43,145 nucleotides of DNA from NCBI RefSeq assembly GCF_040649515.1, contig NZ_JBEZFP010000080.1, positions 1 to 43,145 on the forward strand. The letters are read 5' to 3'. Source of the stretch: Yinghuangia elevatio (lineage in GTDB: Bacteria; Actinomycetota; Actinomycetes; Streptomycetales; Streptomycetaceae). This document shows, in pieces, positions 6,642 through 14,871 of this stretch. The translations under genes were made by a program, and so were the position numbers. The notes below the pieces were generated by a model that was not told the DNA's origin, made no database searches, and worked only from the letters and a program-made list of their open reading frames with translations. Position 1 is the first letter of the stretch. Each line of letters begins with the position of its first letter.

Positions 6642-7784
6642 ATGCTCGACGAGTCGGCTCCGCCGTGGGACGCGACCCTCGGCGTCGAGGAGGAGTTCCT
6701 CATCGCGGACCCGGTGCGGCTCGAACCGGTGGCGGCGGTACCCGACATCCTGCACACCCTTGAAGGGCAGGCCGTGGCCGCGGACCTGAAGCCGGAGTTG
6801 CTGGCCTCCCAGGTCGAGGCGGCGACCGGCGTGTGCGGCACGCTGGCGGCGCTGCGGGCCCAACTCGCGCAGTCCCGCCAAGTGCTCGCGGAAGCCGCCG
6901 GGGTCCACGGGGCCGTCGTGCTGTCCACGGGCTTCGCGCCTGACTCGCCGGACGGTGCCGCGCACGAGGTGTCCGCGGGTGAGCGCTATCAGAAGGTGGG
7001 CGACCTCTACCAGGCCGTGGCCACCGACTATTCGGCCTGCGGATGCCACGTGCACGTGGGCATAGGCGACCGCGAGACGGCGGTCGCCGTCGTGAACCAT
7101 TTGCGGCCGTGGCTGCCGACACTGCTGGCGCTGTCGGCGAACTCCCCGTTCGCGGGCGGGCGCGACACGGGGTACGCGTCATGGCGCGCGGTGACGCAGT
7201 GCCGGTTCCCGGGCTTCGGCGTACCGCCGTGGTTCGCCGATCTGGCGGCGTACGAAGAGGCGTTGGCGCGGCGCTCGGACCTCGGCATCACGGTGGACTC
7301 GCGGATGACGTTCTGGTGCGCGCGGCCGTCCGAACATGTGCCGACCGTCGAAGTGCGGGTCGCGGACGCCCTCGCGACGGTCGACGAGACCGTCTTGCAG
7401 GCGGGCCTGGTACGGGCGTTGGTGGTCCGGGCGCAACTGGACCTGAAGGCGGGCCGGGAAGCGCAGCCGGGCGACCCCTTCGTCGCGGAGGCCGCGATGT
7501 GGTCGGCGGCTCGGTACGGGCTGGACGGTCCGGGCGTCGACCCGCTGTCCGAACGCCGGGTGCCTGCAGACCAGTTGGTGGACGACCTGCTCGCCCACGT
7601 CGAGGACGCGCTGACCGAAACCGGCGACCGCGATGAGGTGTTTGACCTCGTCGCGGCGGTGCGGTCGGCCGGGAACGGCGCGCGGCGGCAACGGGACGCG
7701 GCGCGGGCGGGCGGCGTACGGCGGGCCGCGGACCTGGTGACGCTCAGGGCCGAACCGGGCGACACCGACGGCTGGTTGAGGTAA
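6642..7784 (+). CDS. Carboxylate-amine ligase, GCS2/YbdK-type
   Basis: 380 residues, normal length for the YbdK-like branch of the glutamate-cysteine ligase family 2, which makes an amide between a carboxylate and an amine with ATP. Seen: LGVEEEFLIADP near residue 13 (metal/ATP-binding acidic motif), DLKPELLASQVEAATG, and GCHVHVGIGDRETAV around residue 135, then RMTFWCARPSEHVPTVEVRVAD. These fit the catalytic core. The true amine substrate of most family members is unknown. The ATG at 6642 fits the family start; the ribosome-binding site is moderate. The eight 11-bp repeats lie directly upstream. Confidence 0.9.
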   Translation: MLDESAPPWDATLGVEEEFLIADPVRLEPVAAVPDILHTLEGQAVAADLKPELLASQVEAATGVCGTLAALRAQLAQSRQVLAEAAGVHGAVVLSTGFAPDSPDGAAHEVSAGERYQKVGDLYQAVATDYSACGCHVHVGIGDRETAVAVVNHLRPWLPTLLALSANSPFAGGRDTGYASWRAVTQCRFPGFGVPPWFADLAAYEEALARRSDLGITVDSRMTFWCARPSEHVPTVEVRVADALATVDETVLQAGLVRALVVRAQLDLKAGREAQPGDPFVAEAAMWSAARYGLDGPGVDPLSERRVPADQLVDDLLAHVEDALTETGDRDEVFDLVAAVRSAGNGARRQRDAARAGGVRRAADLVTLRAEPGDTDGWLR

Positions 7785-7848
7785 GGGTCTCGGGACGCCG
7801 CCGCCTCCGAAGTTGCGCGTCCGCGGGTGGACCGGCCAGACGTAGGCG

Positions 7849-8484
7849 TCAGACGTCGCAGAGTTGCGGGGCAAGCGTGGCGTACATCCACTCCTCCCAG
7901 TCCCGCGGCGTCCAGCCGCGTTCGCGCACGAAGAGCAGGTACAACTCCGTGCTGAGCATGGCGTAGAGCAGGTCGGCGGCGTGCGCCGGCGGGACGTCGG
8001 GCCGCGCGCCGGGCTTGGCGGTGAGCGCCTCGGCCGCCGCGGACTGCACGATGAAGCGCGGGTCGGTGCCGGCGGGCCACAGGGCCGCCACGTCGGGGTC
8101 GGTCGCGACAGCGGCGGCGAGCATCTCGGTGATGGGCGCGACCCGTTGCAGGACCGCGCGGGTCCCGGCGATGTGTGCGCGCAGGTGCGCGGTGGCGGTC
8201 GGGGCGGCGAGCGCGTCGCGGAACCACGCGCGGTCCATGGTCGCCACGGGTTCGTCGTCACCGGCGATGGTGACGTCGACCAGTTCCTTGAGCAGCGTGC
8301 GCTTGTTGCCGAAGACGAAGTAGATGGTCTGGACGGCGACGCCGGCCTCCTTCGCCACCTCTTGCAGCGTCGTCGCCCCGTAGCCCTGGGCGGTGAAGAG
8401 GCGGTGCGCCGCGTCGATGATCCTGCGCCGCGTCTGCCGCGCCTTCTCGGCCTGCTTCGCGCGGCCGCCCTTGACTGGAGTCAT
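7849..8484 (-). CDS. TetR/AcrR family transcriptional regulator
   Basis: 211 residues. The N-terminal helix-turn-helix is clear (TRRRIIDAAHRLFTAQGYG, TTLQEVAKEAGVAVQTIYF, FGNKRTLLKELVD, about residues 18-68), followed by an all-helical ligand-binding domain ending DWEEWMYATLAPQLCDV. It is divergent from the monooxygenase-fold/reductase gene pair, with 127 bp between starts that contain a 17-bp palindrome and other CTAG-centred sites. It therefore probably represses itself and the divergent operon and releases DNA on binding a small molecule. The ligand is unknown. Confidence 0.93.
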   Translation of the reverse strand: MTPVKGGRAKQAEKARQTRRRIIDAAHRLFTAQGYGATTLQEVAKEAGVAVQTIYFVFGNKRTLLKELVDVTIAGDDEPVATMDRAWFRDALAAPTATAHLRAHIAGTRAVLQRVAPITEMLAAAVATDPDVAALWPAGTDPRFIVQSAAAEALTAKPGARPDVPPAHAADLLYAMLSTELYLLFVRERGWTPRDWEEWMYATLAPQLCDV

Positions 8485-8496
8485 GGCTGGAGTGTA

Positions 8497-8579
8497 GCTC
8501 TAGAGCATCCACTAGAGTTCAACTCTAGATATAACCACTAGACACGAGAACTAGCTGTGAGCACTAGTTGTGAGCACTA
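8497..8579. promoter_or_regulatory. Operator/promoter region with CTAG-centred palindromes
   Basis: Between divergent tetR-like and monooxygenase-fold genes. A perfect 17-bp palindrome, ctagagttcaactctag, lies at 8512-8528. A perfect 10-bp palindrome gctctagagc is at 8497-8506. The 11-nt unit tgtgagcacta occurs twice at 8556-8566 and 8569-8579, 13 nt apart. Further ctag cores are at 8538 and 8551. The 17-bp site has the size and symmetry of a TetR-family operator. Confidence 0.75.
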
Positions 8580-8611
8580 CTTGCAGCCGCCAGAGATGGA
8601 GCCCAGTCACC

Positions 8612-8902
8612 ATGAGCGTTGTCCGCATCGTGCGCTTCAAGGCCGACCCCGCCGACACCGAGGAGATGCTGACCCGGCGCGCGGCCATGGTCGACGTCGT
8701 CCGCGCCAAAGTCCCCGGCCTCGTCGAGGCCCGGCTCTCCCGCCTCGAGGACGGGACCTGGATGGACCAGTGGCACTACCGCACCCCCGAGGACGCCGCC
8801 GCGGCAGTCGCGGACGCCGACCGGCTCCCCGAGGTACGGGCCGCGTTCGCCCTCGTCACCGAGCCGGTCGGCGAAATGGCCGAGATCGTCGACGTCCGCT
8901 GA
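8612..8902 (+). CDS. Small monooxygenase-fold (ABM-like) protein
   Basis: 96 residues with a ferredoxin-like alpha+beta layout: SVVRIVRFKADPADTEEMLTRR, a VPGLVEARLSRLEDGTW strand pair, and PEDAAAAVADADRLPEVRAAF. This matches the antibiotic-biosynthesis monooxygenase (ABM) or related dimeric barrel proteins. Such proteins include quinone-forming monooxygenases and heme oxygenases, but many have no known activity. GGAG precedes the ATG. It is the first gene after the TetR operator, followed 76 nt later by the reductase-like gene, so the pair is probably one operon controlled by the TetR protein. Confidence 0.8.
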   Translation: MSVVRIVRFKADPADTEEMLTRRAAMVDVVRAKVPGLVEARLSRLEDGTWMDQWHYRTPEDAAAAVADADRLPEVRAAFALVTEPVGEMAEIVDVR

Positions 8903-8978
8903 CGCAGCGGACACACGGGATTTCAACGGGACCTCAACCGACGCAAAGCGACAAGAAGGGACCGGGGGGAACCGCGCG

Positions 8979-9911
8979 ATGAAGGTTCTTGTGCTCGGCG
9001 GCTACGGGGCCGTCGGCCGACACGTGGTGGCGGCGCTGCGCGAGGCGGGCGACACGGCGTACACCGCGGGCCGCGACACCGACCGCGCCGACCGCGTCGT
9101 CGATCTGCGGCACGGCGATCTGCCGCCCGCGGCCCTCGACGGCATCGACGTCGTGGTCAACGCCGCGGGCGTGGAGTTGCCCGGGCTGGTCGCGCAGGCA
9201 ACCGACGCCGGCGCCGCGTTCGTCGACATGACCGCCTCCACCGGCTACGTGTACGCGGTGGAGGCGATGTCCCCAGCGGCGCCCGTCGTGCTGAGCGTCG
9301 GGCTGGCGCCGGGGCTGACGACGCTGCTGGCCGCCGCGGCGTACGCCGACTCCCCCGGCCCGGTCGACATCGCCCTCGTCCTCGGCGCGGGCGAGAAGCA
9401 CGGCCCGGCCGCGACCGCGTGGAGCTACGACCTGCTCGGCCGTCGGTTCCCGGACACCGGCGGCGGTCCGCCCGTACGCAACTACACGCGCGGCCGGCCG
9501 TTCGCGCTGCCCGGCCTGGGGCGACGGCGGCTCTACCGGGCGGACTTCTCCGATCAGCACACGCTCACGCGTGACCTGGGCGCTCCGGTCCGCACGTACT
9601 TCGGTATGGACTCGCGCGCCGCGACGGCGGCGCTCGCGCTGCTGACGCGCGTGCCGGGCGGCTCGCGGGCCCCGCGCGGGCTGCATCTGCCAGGAAGCGA
9701 CCGGTGGTTGGCGTACGCCCGCACTGCCACCGGTCGCGCCTGCTGGGCCCAGGGCCGCTCGCAGTCGCGCGCCACCGCCGTCGTCACCGTGCGGGCCGCG
9801 CGCCGGGCCGTCGGGCTCGACGCCGGCGTCCACCACGTGACCGGGATCCTGTCCCTCGCGGAACTGGCCGCCGGGGACGAAGGCATCGCGATCCACACCC
9901 CGGCTGACTGA
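8979..9911 (+). CDS. Saccharopine dehydrogenase-like NAD(P)-binding protein
   Basis: 310 residues. The start MKVLVLGGYGAVGRHVVAALR is a Rossmann dinucleotide fold with GGxGxxG; DGIDVVVNAAGVELPGLVAQA and GAAFVDMTASTGYVYAVE follow as in the saccharopine dehydrogenase/trans-acting enoyl reductase group. The C-terminal half (PVVLSVGLAPGLTTLLAAAAY onward) matches the same group. The substrate is unknown; homologues appear both in primary metabolism and beside small redox proteins. It is second in the TetR-controlled operon after the ABM-like gene. GGGGGGAA lies upstream of the ATG. Confidence 0.87.
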   Translation: MKVLVLGGYGAVGRHVVAALREAGDTAYTAGRDTDRADRVVDLRHGDLPPAALDGIDVVVNAAGVELPGLVAQATDAGAAFVDMTASTGYVYAVEAMSPAAPVVLSVGLAPGLTTLLAAAAYADSPGPVDIALVLGAGEKHGPAATAWSYDLLGRRFPDTGGGPPVRNYTRGRPFALPGLGRRRLYRADFSDQHTLTRDLGAPVRTYFGMDSRAATAALALLTRVPGGSRAPRGLHLPGSDRWLAYARTATGRACWAQGRSQSRATAVVTVRAARRAVGLDAGVHHVTGILSLAELAAGDEGIAIHTPAD

Positions 9912-9929
9912 CTCCCCTGGGGCCGGCCC

Positions 9930-9947
9930 CGCGGCAACAGCGCCGCG
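9930..9947. terminator. Weak hairpin between convergent genes
   Basis: cgcggc (9930-9935), loop aacagc, gccgcg (9942-9947), preceded by the palindrome ggggccggcccc. It lies between the reductase-like gene and the convergent HD-domain gene. Only a 6-bp stem, so a possible terminator at best. Confidence 0.35.
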
Positions 9948-9992
9948 CGGTCGGGCTGCGGCATCAGGTAACCGCGCGTGCCGCGCCTCGGC

Positions 9993-10628
9993 TCACTCGG
10001 GCCAGTCCGAACCTTCGATGACCTCCACGAAGTCGATGCGCCGGAACCCCGGGACGAAGTGCGCCAGCACATCCGCCTTGACGTTCCCGAAGGTCGTCAC
10101 CGGGCGGTGCGCAATGCCATCGGTGAACGCCGCGAGGATGCGCTTCTTGAAGTCCGGGCGCGGGTGCGCGGCCACGACGGCGTCGCGCGTGGCCGCAGGC
10201 AGGTCGGCGTACCCGATGCCGAGCACGTCGAGCTCCACGCCCGCGGTGACCAGCGCGACTTCGGGGGCCATCCAGTGCGGCACCTCCGGGGTCGTGTGAA
10301 GGGCGATCGCCTCCCAGACGAGGCGCACCGAGTCCTCCGGTACGCCATGCGACCGCAGGAACGCGGCGGCCTCTTCGGCGCCGTCGATCTCGAAGCGGCG
10401 GTCGTCGGTGCGGTACGCGGGGGTCAGCCCGAGGTCGTGGAACATCGCGCCCACGTAGAGGAGTTCGGGATCGAACGCCAGTTCCTTCCGGGTGCCCTGC
10501 CAGGCGCCGAACAAGTAGACGCGGCGGGAGTGGTCGTACAGCAGGTCGTCGGTGACGTCGCGGACCAGCGCCGTGGCCTCGGCGGCGATACGGCTGTCGG
10601 GGATGGCGATGTCGGCGATGCGCGTCAT
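9993..10628 (-). CDS. HD-domain hydrolase, cyanamide-hydratase-like
   Basis: 211 residues. Metal-binding residues of an HD phosphohydrolase fold are visible: His33 in YDHSRRVYLFG, His64-Asp65 in YVGAMFHDLGL, and His111 in EAIALHTTPEVP. The HSRRVYLFG segment and overall length resemble the cyanamide hydratase/Ddi2 branch rather than the nucleotidase branch. The ATG at 10628 is preceded by GAGGAG at 8-nt spacing. The frame remains open upstream through a Pro-Gln-coding hexanucleotide repeat, but that part is probably untranslated. It is divergent from the GlxA-type AraC regulator, which may control it. Substrate unknown. Confidence 0.85.
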   Translation of the reverse strand: MTRIADIAIPDSRIAAEATALVRDVTDDLLYDHSRRVYLFGAWQGTRKELAFDPELLYVGAMFHDLGLTPAYRTDDRRFEIDGAEEAAAFLRSHGVPEDSVRLVWEAIALHTTPEVPHWMAPEVALVTAGVELDVLGIGYADLPAATRDAVVAAHPRPDFKKRILAAFTDGIAHRPVTTFGNVKADVLAHFVPGFRRIDFVEVIEGSDWPE

Positions 10629-10644
10629 GGGAGCTCCTCGGTTC

Positions 10645-10722
10645 GGTTGCGGTTGCGGTTGCGGCTGCGGCTGCGGCTGCGGCTGCGGCTGCGGCTGCGG
10701 CAGGGTTTGCGGCAGGGTTTGC
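10645..10722. repeat. GGYTGC hexanucleotide repeat
   Basis: Nine tandem hexamers (three ggttgc, then six ggctgc, 10645-10698), followed by two copies of ggcagggtttgc (10699-10722). It sits 16 bp upstream of the HD-domain gene, inside the divergent promoter region with the AraC-type regulator. On the minus strand it would encode Pro-Gln repeats in frame with the HD gene, but a good ribosome-binding site lies downstream of it. Confidence 0.9.
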
Positions 10723-10854
10723 GGCTTCGGCCCCGGCCGGGCCGCGGCTTCTGCCGCCGTACGTTCCACCCTGCGCTCCCGCTGCTTCGCACGCGATGTC
10801 CGTACGGCCACATATCCCTCGGATCAGGCCATCCCCGCGGCGTAGGCTCGCACC

Positions 10855-11895
10855 ATGACCGCACAACCGCGCCACATCGTCTTCCTCGCTTTCGACGGCG
10901 TGCGGCAGCTCGACGTCACCGGTCCGCTCGAAGTGTTCGCGACCGCGCGTGAGTTGGGGGCGCCGTACCGCTGGACGGTCTGCTCGGCGGACGGGGCGGA
11001 CGTGACCACAGCCTCCGGGCGCCTTGCCGTGGACTCCCGCGCGGACGCCGTCCTGCTCGGCCCGATCGACACCGTGGTGGTCCCCGGATCCGCGGAGCTC
11101 GCCACCGGCCCGGCACCACGCGCGCTGGCGGCGCCGTTGGCCGAACTCGCCCCCGCCGCCGGGCGCGTCGCCTCCGTGTGCACGGGAGCATTCGCCCTCG
11201 CCGAGGCCGGCCTGCTGGACGGGCGGCGCGCCACCACCCACTGGCGCCACGCGGCGGCGCTGGCGGGCCGGTTCCCGCGGGTACGCGTCGAGCCCGACGC
11301 GATCCACGTACGGGACGGGCGGGTCCTGACCTCGGCCGGCGTCACGGCCGGCATCGATCTCGCGCTGGCCCTGGTCGAGGCCGACGCGGGTGCCGCCCTC
11401 GCCCGCGACGTGGCCCGCGACCTGGTGGTTTTCATGCAGCGGCCGGGCGGCCAGTCGCAGTTCTCGGCCGCGCTGCGGGGCCCGGCGCCGCGGCATGACG
11501 CCTTGCGGGCGGTCCTGGACGCGGTGTCCGCGGACCCCGCCGGGGACCACTCCGTACCGGCGATGGCGGCTCGGTCGGGTTTGAGCGTGCGGCACCTGAC
11601 CCGGTTGTTCCGGGACCGGCTCGGCGAGTCCCCGGCCGGGTACGTCGAGGCCGTCCGGGTCGAGGCCGCGCAGGCGCTGCTCGCCGACGGCGAGGCCGTG
11701 ACGGCGGCGGCGCTGCGCAGCGGGTTCGGCGGGGACGAGTCGATGCGGCGGGCGTTCGGGCGGCGCTTGGGGGTGACCCCGTCGGCCTACCGGGCGCGGT
11801 TCCGCACAACGGCGACAGGCGCAACCGCCGAGACGGCCGCGGCAGCCGCGGCTGCCGAGACGCCGCCTATCGGCGCGGACCGGGCGACCCGTTGA
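10855..11895 (+). CDS. GlxA-type AraC family transcriptional regulator
   Basis: 346 residues in two parts. Residues 5-190 form a DJ-1/PfpI-like domain (HIVFLAFDGVRQLDVTGPLEVF, VASVCTGAFALAEAGLLDGR), with a Cys at the nucleophile elbow. The C-terminal AraC DNA-binding domain spans about 220-330 (AARSGLSVRHLTRLFRDRLG, GFGGDESMRRAFGRRLGVTP), ending with an Ala-rich tail. Regulators of this type sense small metabolites and often control the gene divergent to them, here the HD-domain hydrolase. The coding region overlaps the convergent MFS gene end by 29 bp. Confidence 0.93.
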   Translation: MTAQPRHIVFLAFDGVRQLDVTGPLEVFATARELGAPYRWTVCSADGADVTTASGRLAVDSRADAVLLGPIDTVVVPGSAELATGPAPRALAAPLAELAPAAGRVASVCTGAFALAEAGLLDGRRATTHWRHAAALAGRFPRVRVEPDAIHVRDGRVLTSAGVTAGIDLALALVEADAGAALARDVARDLVVFMQRPGGQSQFSAALRGPAPRHDALRAVLDAVSADPAGDHSVPAMAARSGLSVRHLTRLFRDRLGESPAGYVEAVRVEAAQALLADGEAVTAAALRSGFGGDESMRRAFGRRLGVTPSAYRARFRTTATGATAETAAAAAAAETPPIGADRATR

Positions 11896-13570
11896 CCGTC
11901 CTGCCCCCGAGCCCCGCGTCCCCCGGCCCCGCTGTTCCCGAACCTGGTTCACCAGAACCCGGTTCACCGGGATTCGCGTCGCCAGGACGACCCCCGTCTC
12001 CCGGCCCGGAACCGCCGTCCACCGCCGTGCCGTCGCCCGTTACCCGGGTCCCCGGGTGGAACAGGCAGGCCACGAAGCTCAGCACGAGTGCGGCGGCCAT
12101 CCCGTAGAAGACGGCCTGCGTCGCCTCCGCGTAGTCCTTCTGGATCGCCGGCCAGACGCGCTGCACGAGTTCCGCGGTGGGTCCGCTGCCGGTGTGGTCG
12201 CCGCCACCCGCGCCCGTGATGCTGTCGCCGATCGAGTCGCCGACCGCACGGGCCTCGGTGCCCGGGAGCCCCTGGTCCCGCAGCGTGTCGGTGATGCGGT
12301 TGGCGGTGGAGTGCACGAGGAGTGTGCCGAGCGCGGCCATGCCGAGGGCGGAGGAGAAGTTGCGTACCGTCTGGGTGATCCCGGTGACCTCGCCGTACGA
12401 CGCCCCGATCGACCGGTTGACCGCGTCCGTCGACGCGGGGCCGAGCAGCAGCCCGATCCCGGCTCCGGCCATGACGATGTAGATCCACTGCGCGCCGAGC
12501 GACAGGTCGGTGGCCTTGTGCCCCCACAGCGCGAACCCGGCCGCGCTGAGGAGTGTTCCGGCGAGCATGGCGGGCTTGGCGCCGCGTTTGTCGAGGATGC
12601 GTCCGCCGACCTGTGCCGCGGGTCCGAAGCCGGCGAAGAAGATCAGCAGGTACAGCCCGGCCTCGGAGGCGGACGAGCCCAGCGCGACCTGCGAGTACAC
12701 CGACGCGAAGAAGAAGACCGGGACGAACGCGATCATCGCGAAGAACAGCACCGCGTTGTCGGCGGCGAAGGCGCGGTCCTTGAAGACGCGCACCTTGATC
12801 AGCGGGACCTCGGTGCGCAGTTCGACCACCACGAACACGGCGAGCAGCACCAGCCCGCCGATGATGCACGCCCAGGTGCCGGCGCTCCCCCAGCCCCAGG
12901 ACTGGGCCTGCTGAAGTCCCAGCACCGCGAGCGCCATTCCGGCCGCCACCAGCGCTGCGCCCGGCAGGTCGAGGCGTTCGCGCCGGTGCTCGGTGCGGAT
13001 GTCGGCGCGCAGCGTGAGCACGACGGCCACGATCGCGACCGGGATGTTCACCCAGAAGATGGCGCGCCACGTCCAGGTGGTGAGCCAGCCGCCGAGGATC
13101 GGGCCGAGCGCGGTGAGTCCGCCGGACAGGCCGAAGAACAGGGCGAGGGCGCGCCCGCGTTCCTCGATCGGGAAGACCGAGACGACGATCGCGAGTGCGG
13201 CCGGGAACATGAGCGCGCCGCCGATGCCCTGCGTGGCCCGGAAGACCACGAGCCACGTCTGCGCGATGTCGCCGGACGGCGCGGCGCCGCACAGCGCCGA
13301 GGACACCGCGAACACCGCAATGCCGATCAGCACCATCCGGCGGTGGCCGAGGACGTCCGACAGCCGCCCGCCGAGCGCGAACGCCGCCGCCATCGCGAGC
13401 AGGTACGCGTTCACCACCCACTGCACGCCCGAGGCGGTGAGCCCGAGTTCGCGCACGATGTCCGGAGCCGCGATCGAGACGATCGACTGGTCGATGAACG
13501 TCATCGAGACGGCGAACAGCATGGCCGCGAGCGCGGTGTACTTGCCGCCGCGGGCGGCGAAGCGGTTCAT
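11867..13570 (-). CDS. MFS drug exporter, DHA2 (EmrB/QacA) family
   Basis: 567 residues with about 14 membrane helices. SMTFIDQSIVSIAAPDIVRELG near residue 22, the GGRLSDVLGHRRMVLIGI motif A and the GPILGGWLTTWTWRAIFWVNIP motif C place it in the DHA2 proton-coupled multidrug exporters. The C-terminal 60 residues are a Gly/Pro/Glu/Asp-rich low-complexity tail with a repeated EPGSG unit. GGAGTG stands 7 nt before the ATG. Its last 29 bp overlap the end of the convergent AraC-type gene. Substrate unknown; whether the AraC-type regulator controls it is uncertain. Confidence 0.93.
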   Translation of the reverse strand: MNRFAARGGKYTALAAMLFAVSMTFIDQSIVSIAAPDIVRELGLTASGVQWVVNAYLLAMAAAFALGGRLSDVLGHRRMVLIGIAVFAVSSALCGAAPSGDIAQTWLVVFRATQGIGGALMFPAALAIVVSVFPIEERGRALALFFGLSGGLTALGPILGGWLTTWTWRAIFWVNIPVAIVAVVLTLRADIRTEHRRERLDLPGAALVAAGMALAVLGLQQAQSWGWGSAGTWACIIGGLVLLAVFVVVELRTEVPLIKVRVFKDRAFAADNAVLFFAMIAFVPVFFFASVYSQVALGSSASEAGLYLLIFFAGFGPAAQVGGRILDKRGAKPAMLAGTLLSAAGFALWGHKATDLSLGAQWIYIVMAGAGIGLLLGPASTDAVNRSIGASYGEVTGITQTVRNFSSALGMAALGTLLVHSTANRITDTLRDQGLPGTEARAVGDSIGDSITGAGGGDHTGSGPTAELVQRVWPAIQKDYAEATQAVFYGMAAALVLSFVACLFHPGTRVTGDGTAVDGGSGPGDGGRPGDANPGEPGSGEPGSGTAGPGDAGLGGRTVNGSPGPRR

Positions 13571-13703
13571 GCGGAGGCACTCCTTCGAGGGCCGCGCCGG
13601 GCGGCCGCGGGGCGTGGCGGCGCGCTCTTCCCGGGCGGGCCGTACGGTGTCGAGGCGTGGGCCGGGGGCCCGGACGGTGTGGGCGAAGTCGCGCGGCTGG
13701 GCG

Positions 13704-14765
13704 CTACGCGTTGAGGACGTCCGCGAGGTCGTACCGTGCGGGCTCGGCGAGTTGCGCGTAGGTGCAGTCGGCGGCGTCCTTGTCGGGCCGCCAGCGCCGG
13801 AACCGCGTCGTGTGCCGGAACCGGTCGCCCTGCGTGTGGTCGTACGCTACCTCGCACACCAGCTCCGGCCGCAGCGGGACCCAGTCGAGCGTGCGCCCGC
13901 CCGTCCAGCGGCTCACCGCCCCCGGCAGGCGGTCCGTCTCGTGCGCCTCGGCCTCGGCCCAGCGTGCCCAGGGGTGCTCCGCGAGGTCCTCGATGCGGTA
14001 GGCCGCGAGTTCGTCGACGAGTTCGGCGCGGCGGGCCATCGTGAAGGACGAGCTGACGCCGACGTTCTGCAGGCGCCCGTTGTCGTCGTACAGGCCCAGC
14101 AGCAGCGATCCGACGATCGGTCCGGACTTGTGCTCGCGGAAGCCGGCCACCACGCAGTCGGCGGTGCGCTCGTGCTTGACCTTGACCATCGTCCGCTCGT
14201 CGGGCCGGTAGCGGCCGGCGGGGTCCTTGGCCACGATGCCGTCGAGCCCGGCGCCCTCGAACCGCTCGAACCAGCCCGCGGCCACCTCGGGATCGGTGGT
14301 CGCGGGTGCGAGGTGGACCGGCGCCGGCGTGTCGGCGAGCGCCCGCTCCAGGGCCGCGCGGCGTTCGGTCAACGGCCGTTCCATGTAGGACTCGTCGCCG
14401 AGCGCGAGCAGGTCGAACGCGACGAACGAGGCCGGCGTCGTCGCGGCCAGGTGCCGTACGCGCGACTCCGCCGGGTGGATGCGGTCCTGCAAACGGTCGA
14501 AGTCGAGGTGGTCGCCGGTCGCGATGACCAGTTCGCCGTCCACCACGCACCGCTCCGGCAGCAGCCGCAGCGCGGCGTCCACGACGTCGGGAAAGTAGCG
14601 GTCGAGCGGCTTGGTGTTGCGGCTGCCGATCAGCACCTCGTCGCCGTCCCGGAAGACGATCGCGCGGAAGCCGTCCCACTTCGCCTCGTAGTGCATGCCG
14701 GGCGGGATCCGGGCGGCGGTCTTGGCGAGCATCGGCTTGACCGGGGGCATCACGGGAAGACGCAT
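13704..14765 (-). CDS. ATP-dependent DNA ligase (LigC/LigD ligase-domain type)
   Basis: 353 residues. Motif I EAKWDGFRA gives the adenylated lysine Lys29; CVVDGELVIA is motif III; GLDGIVAKDP and MVKVKHERTADCVVAGF are motifs IV and V; a C-terminal OB-fold follows. This is the ligase module of bacterial non-homologous end joining, present here as a free-standing protein. The ATG at 14765 matches the usual MRLPVMPPVKPMLAK start. The LigD-type polymerase is encoded divergently 106 bp away. No Ku gene is in the window, so whether it works with Ku or in base-excision repair, as the mycobacterial LigC enzymes do, cannot be decided here. Confidence 0.93.
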   Translation of the reverse strand: MRLPVMPPVKPMLAKTAARIPPGMHYEAKWDGFRAIVFRDGDEVLIGSRNTKPLDRYFPDVVDAALRLLPERCVVDGELVIATGDHLDFDRLQDRIHPAESRVRHLAATTPASFVAFDLLALGDESYMERPLTERRAALERALADTPAPVHLAPATTDPEVAAGWFERFEGAGLDGIVAKDPAGRYRPDERTMVKVKHERTADCVVAGFREHKSGPIVGSLLLGLYDDNGRLQNVGVSSSFTMARRAELVDELAAYRIEDLAEHPWARWAEAEAHETDRLPGAVSRWTGGRTLDWVPLRPELVCEVAYDHTQGDRFRHTTRFRRWRPDKDAADCTYAQLAEPARYDLADVLNA

Positions 14766-14871
14766 GGCCCCAGTTTGCAACTACAAACCCCTATAAACCC
14801 CGATCAACACCAACAATCATTAATTGCTATTAAATACGGCATTCGTCACATGGTCCTGGTTACCCTGAGGC
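14766..14871. promoter_or_regulatory. A+T-rich divergent promoter region of the split NHEJ genes
   Basis: 106 bp separating the ligase and polymerase starts. From 14775 to 14845 it is strikingly A+T-rich for this genome (ctataaac, cattaattgctattaaat). It must hold both promoters; individual boxes are not assigned with confidence. Confidence 0.55.

Noticed and set aside
10629..10811. N-terminal extension of the HD protein through the Pro-Gln repeat
   Set aside because: The frame is open, but a GAGGAG site lies just before the internal ATG at 10628 and the extension has no family similarity.
12056..13714. Long open frame opposite the MFS exporter
   Set aside because: Very charged, low-complexity translation; the minus strand encodes a clear 14-helix transporter.
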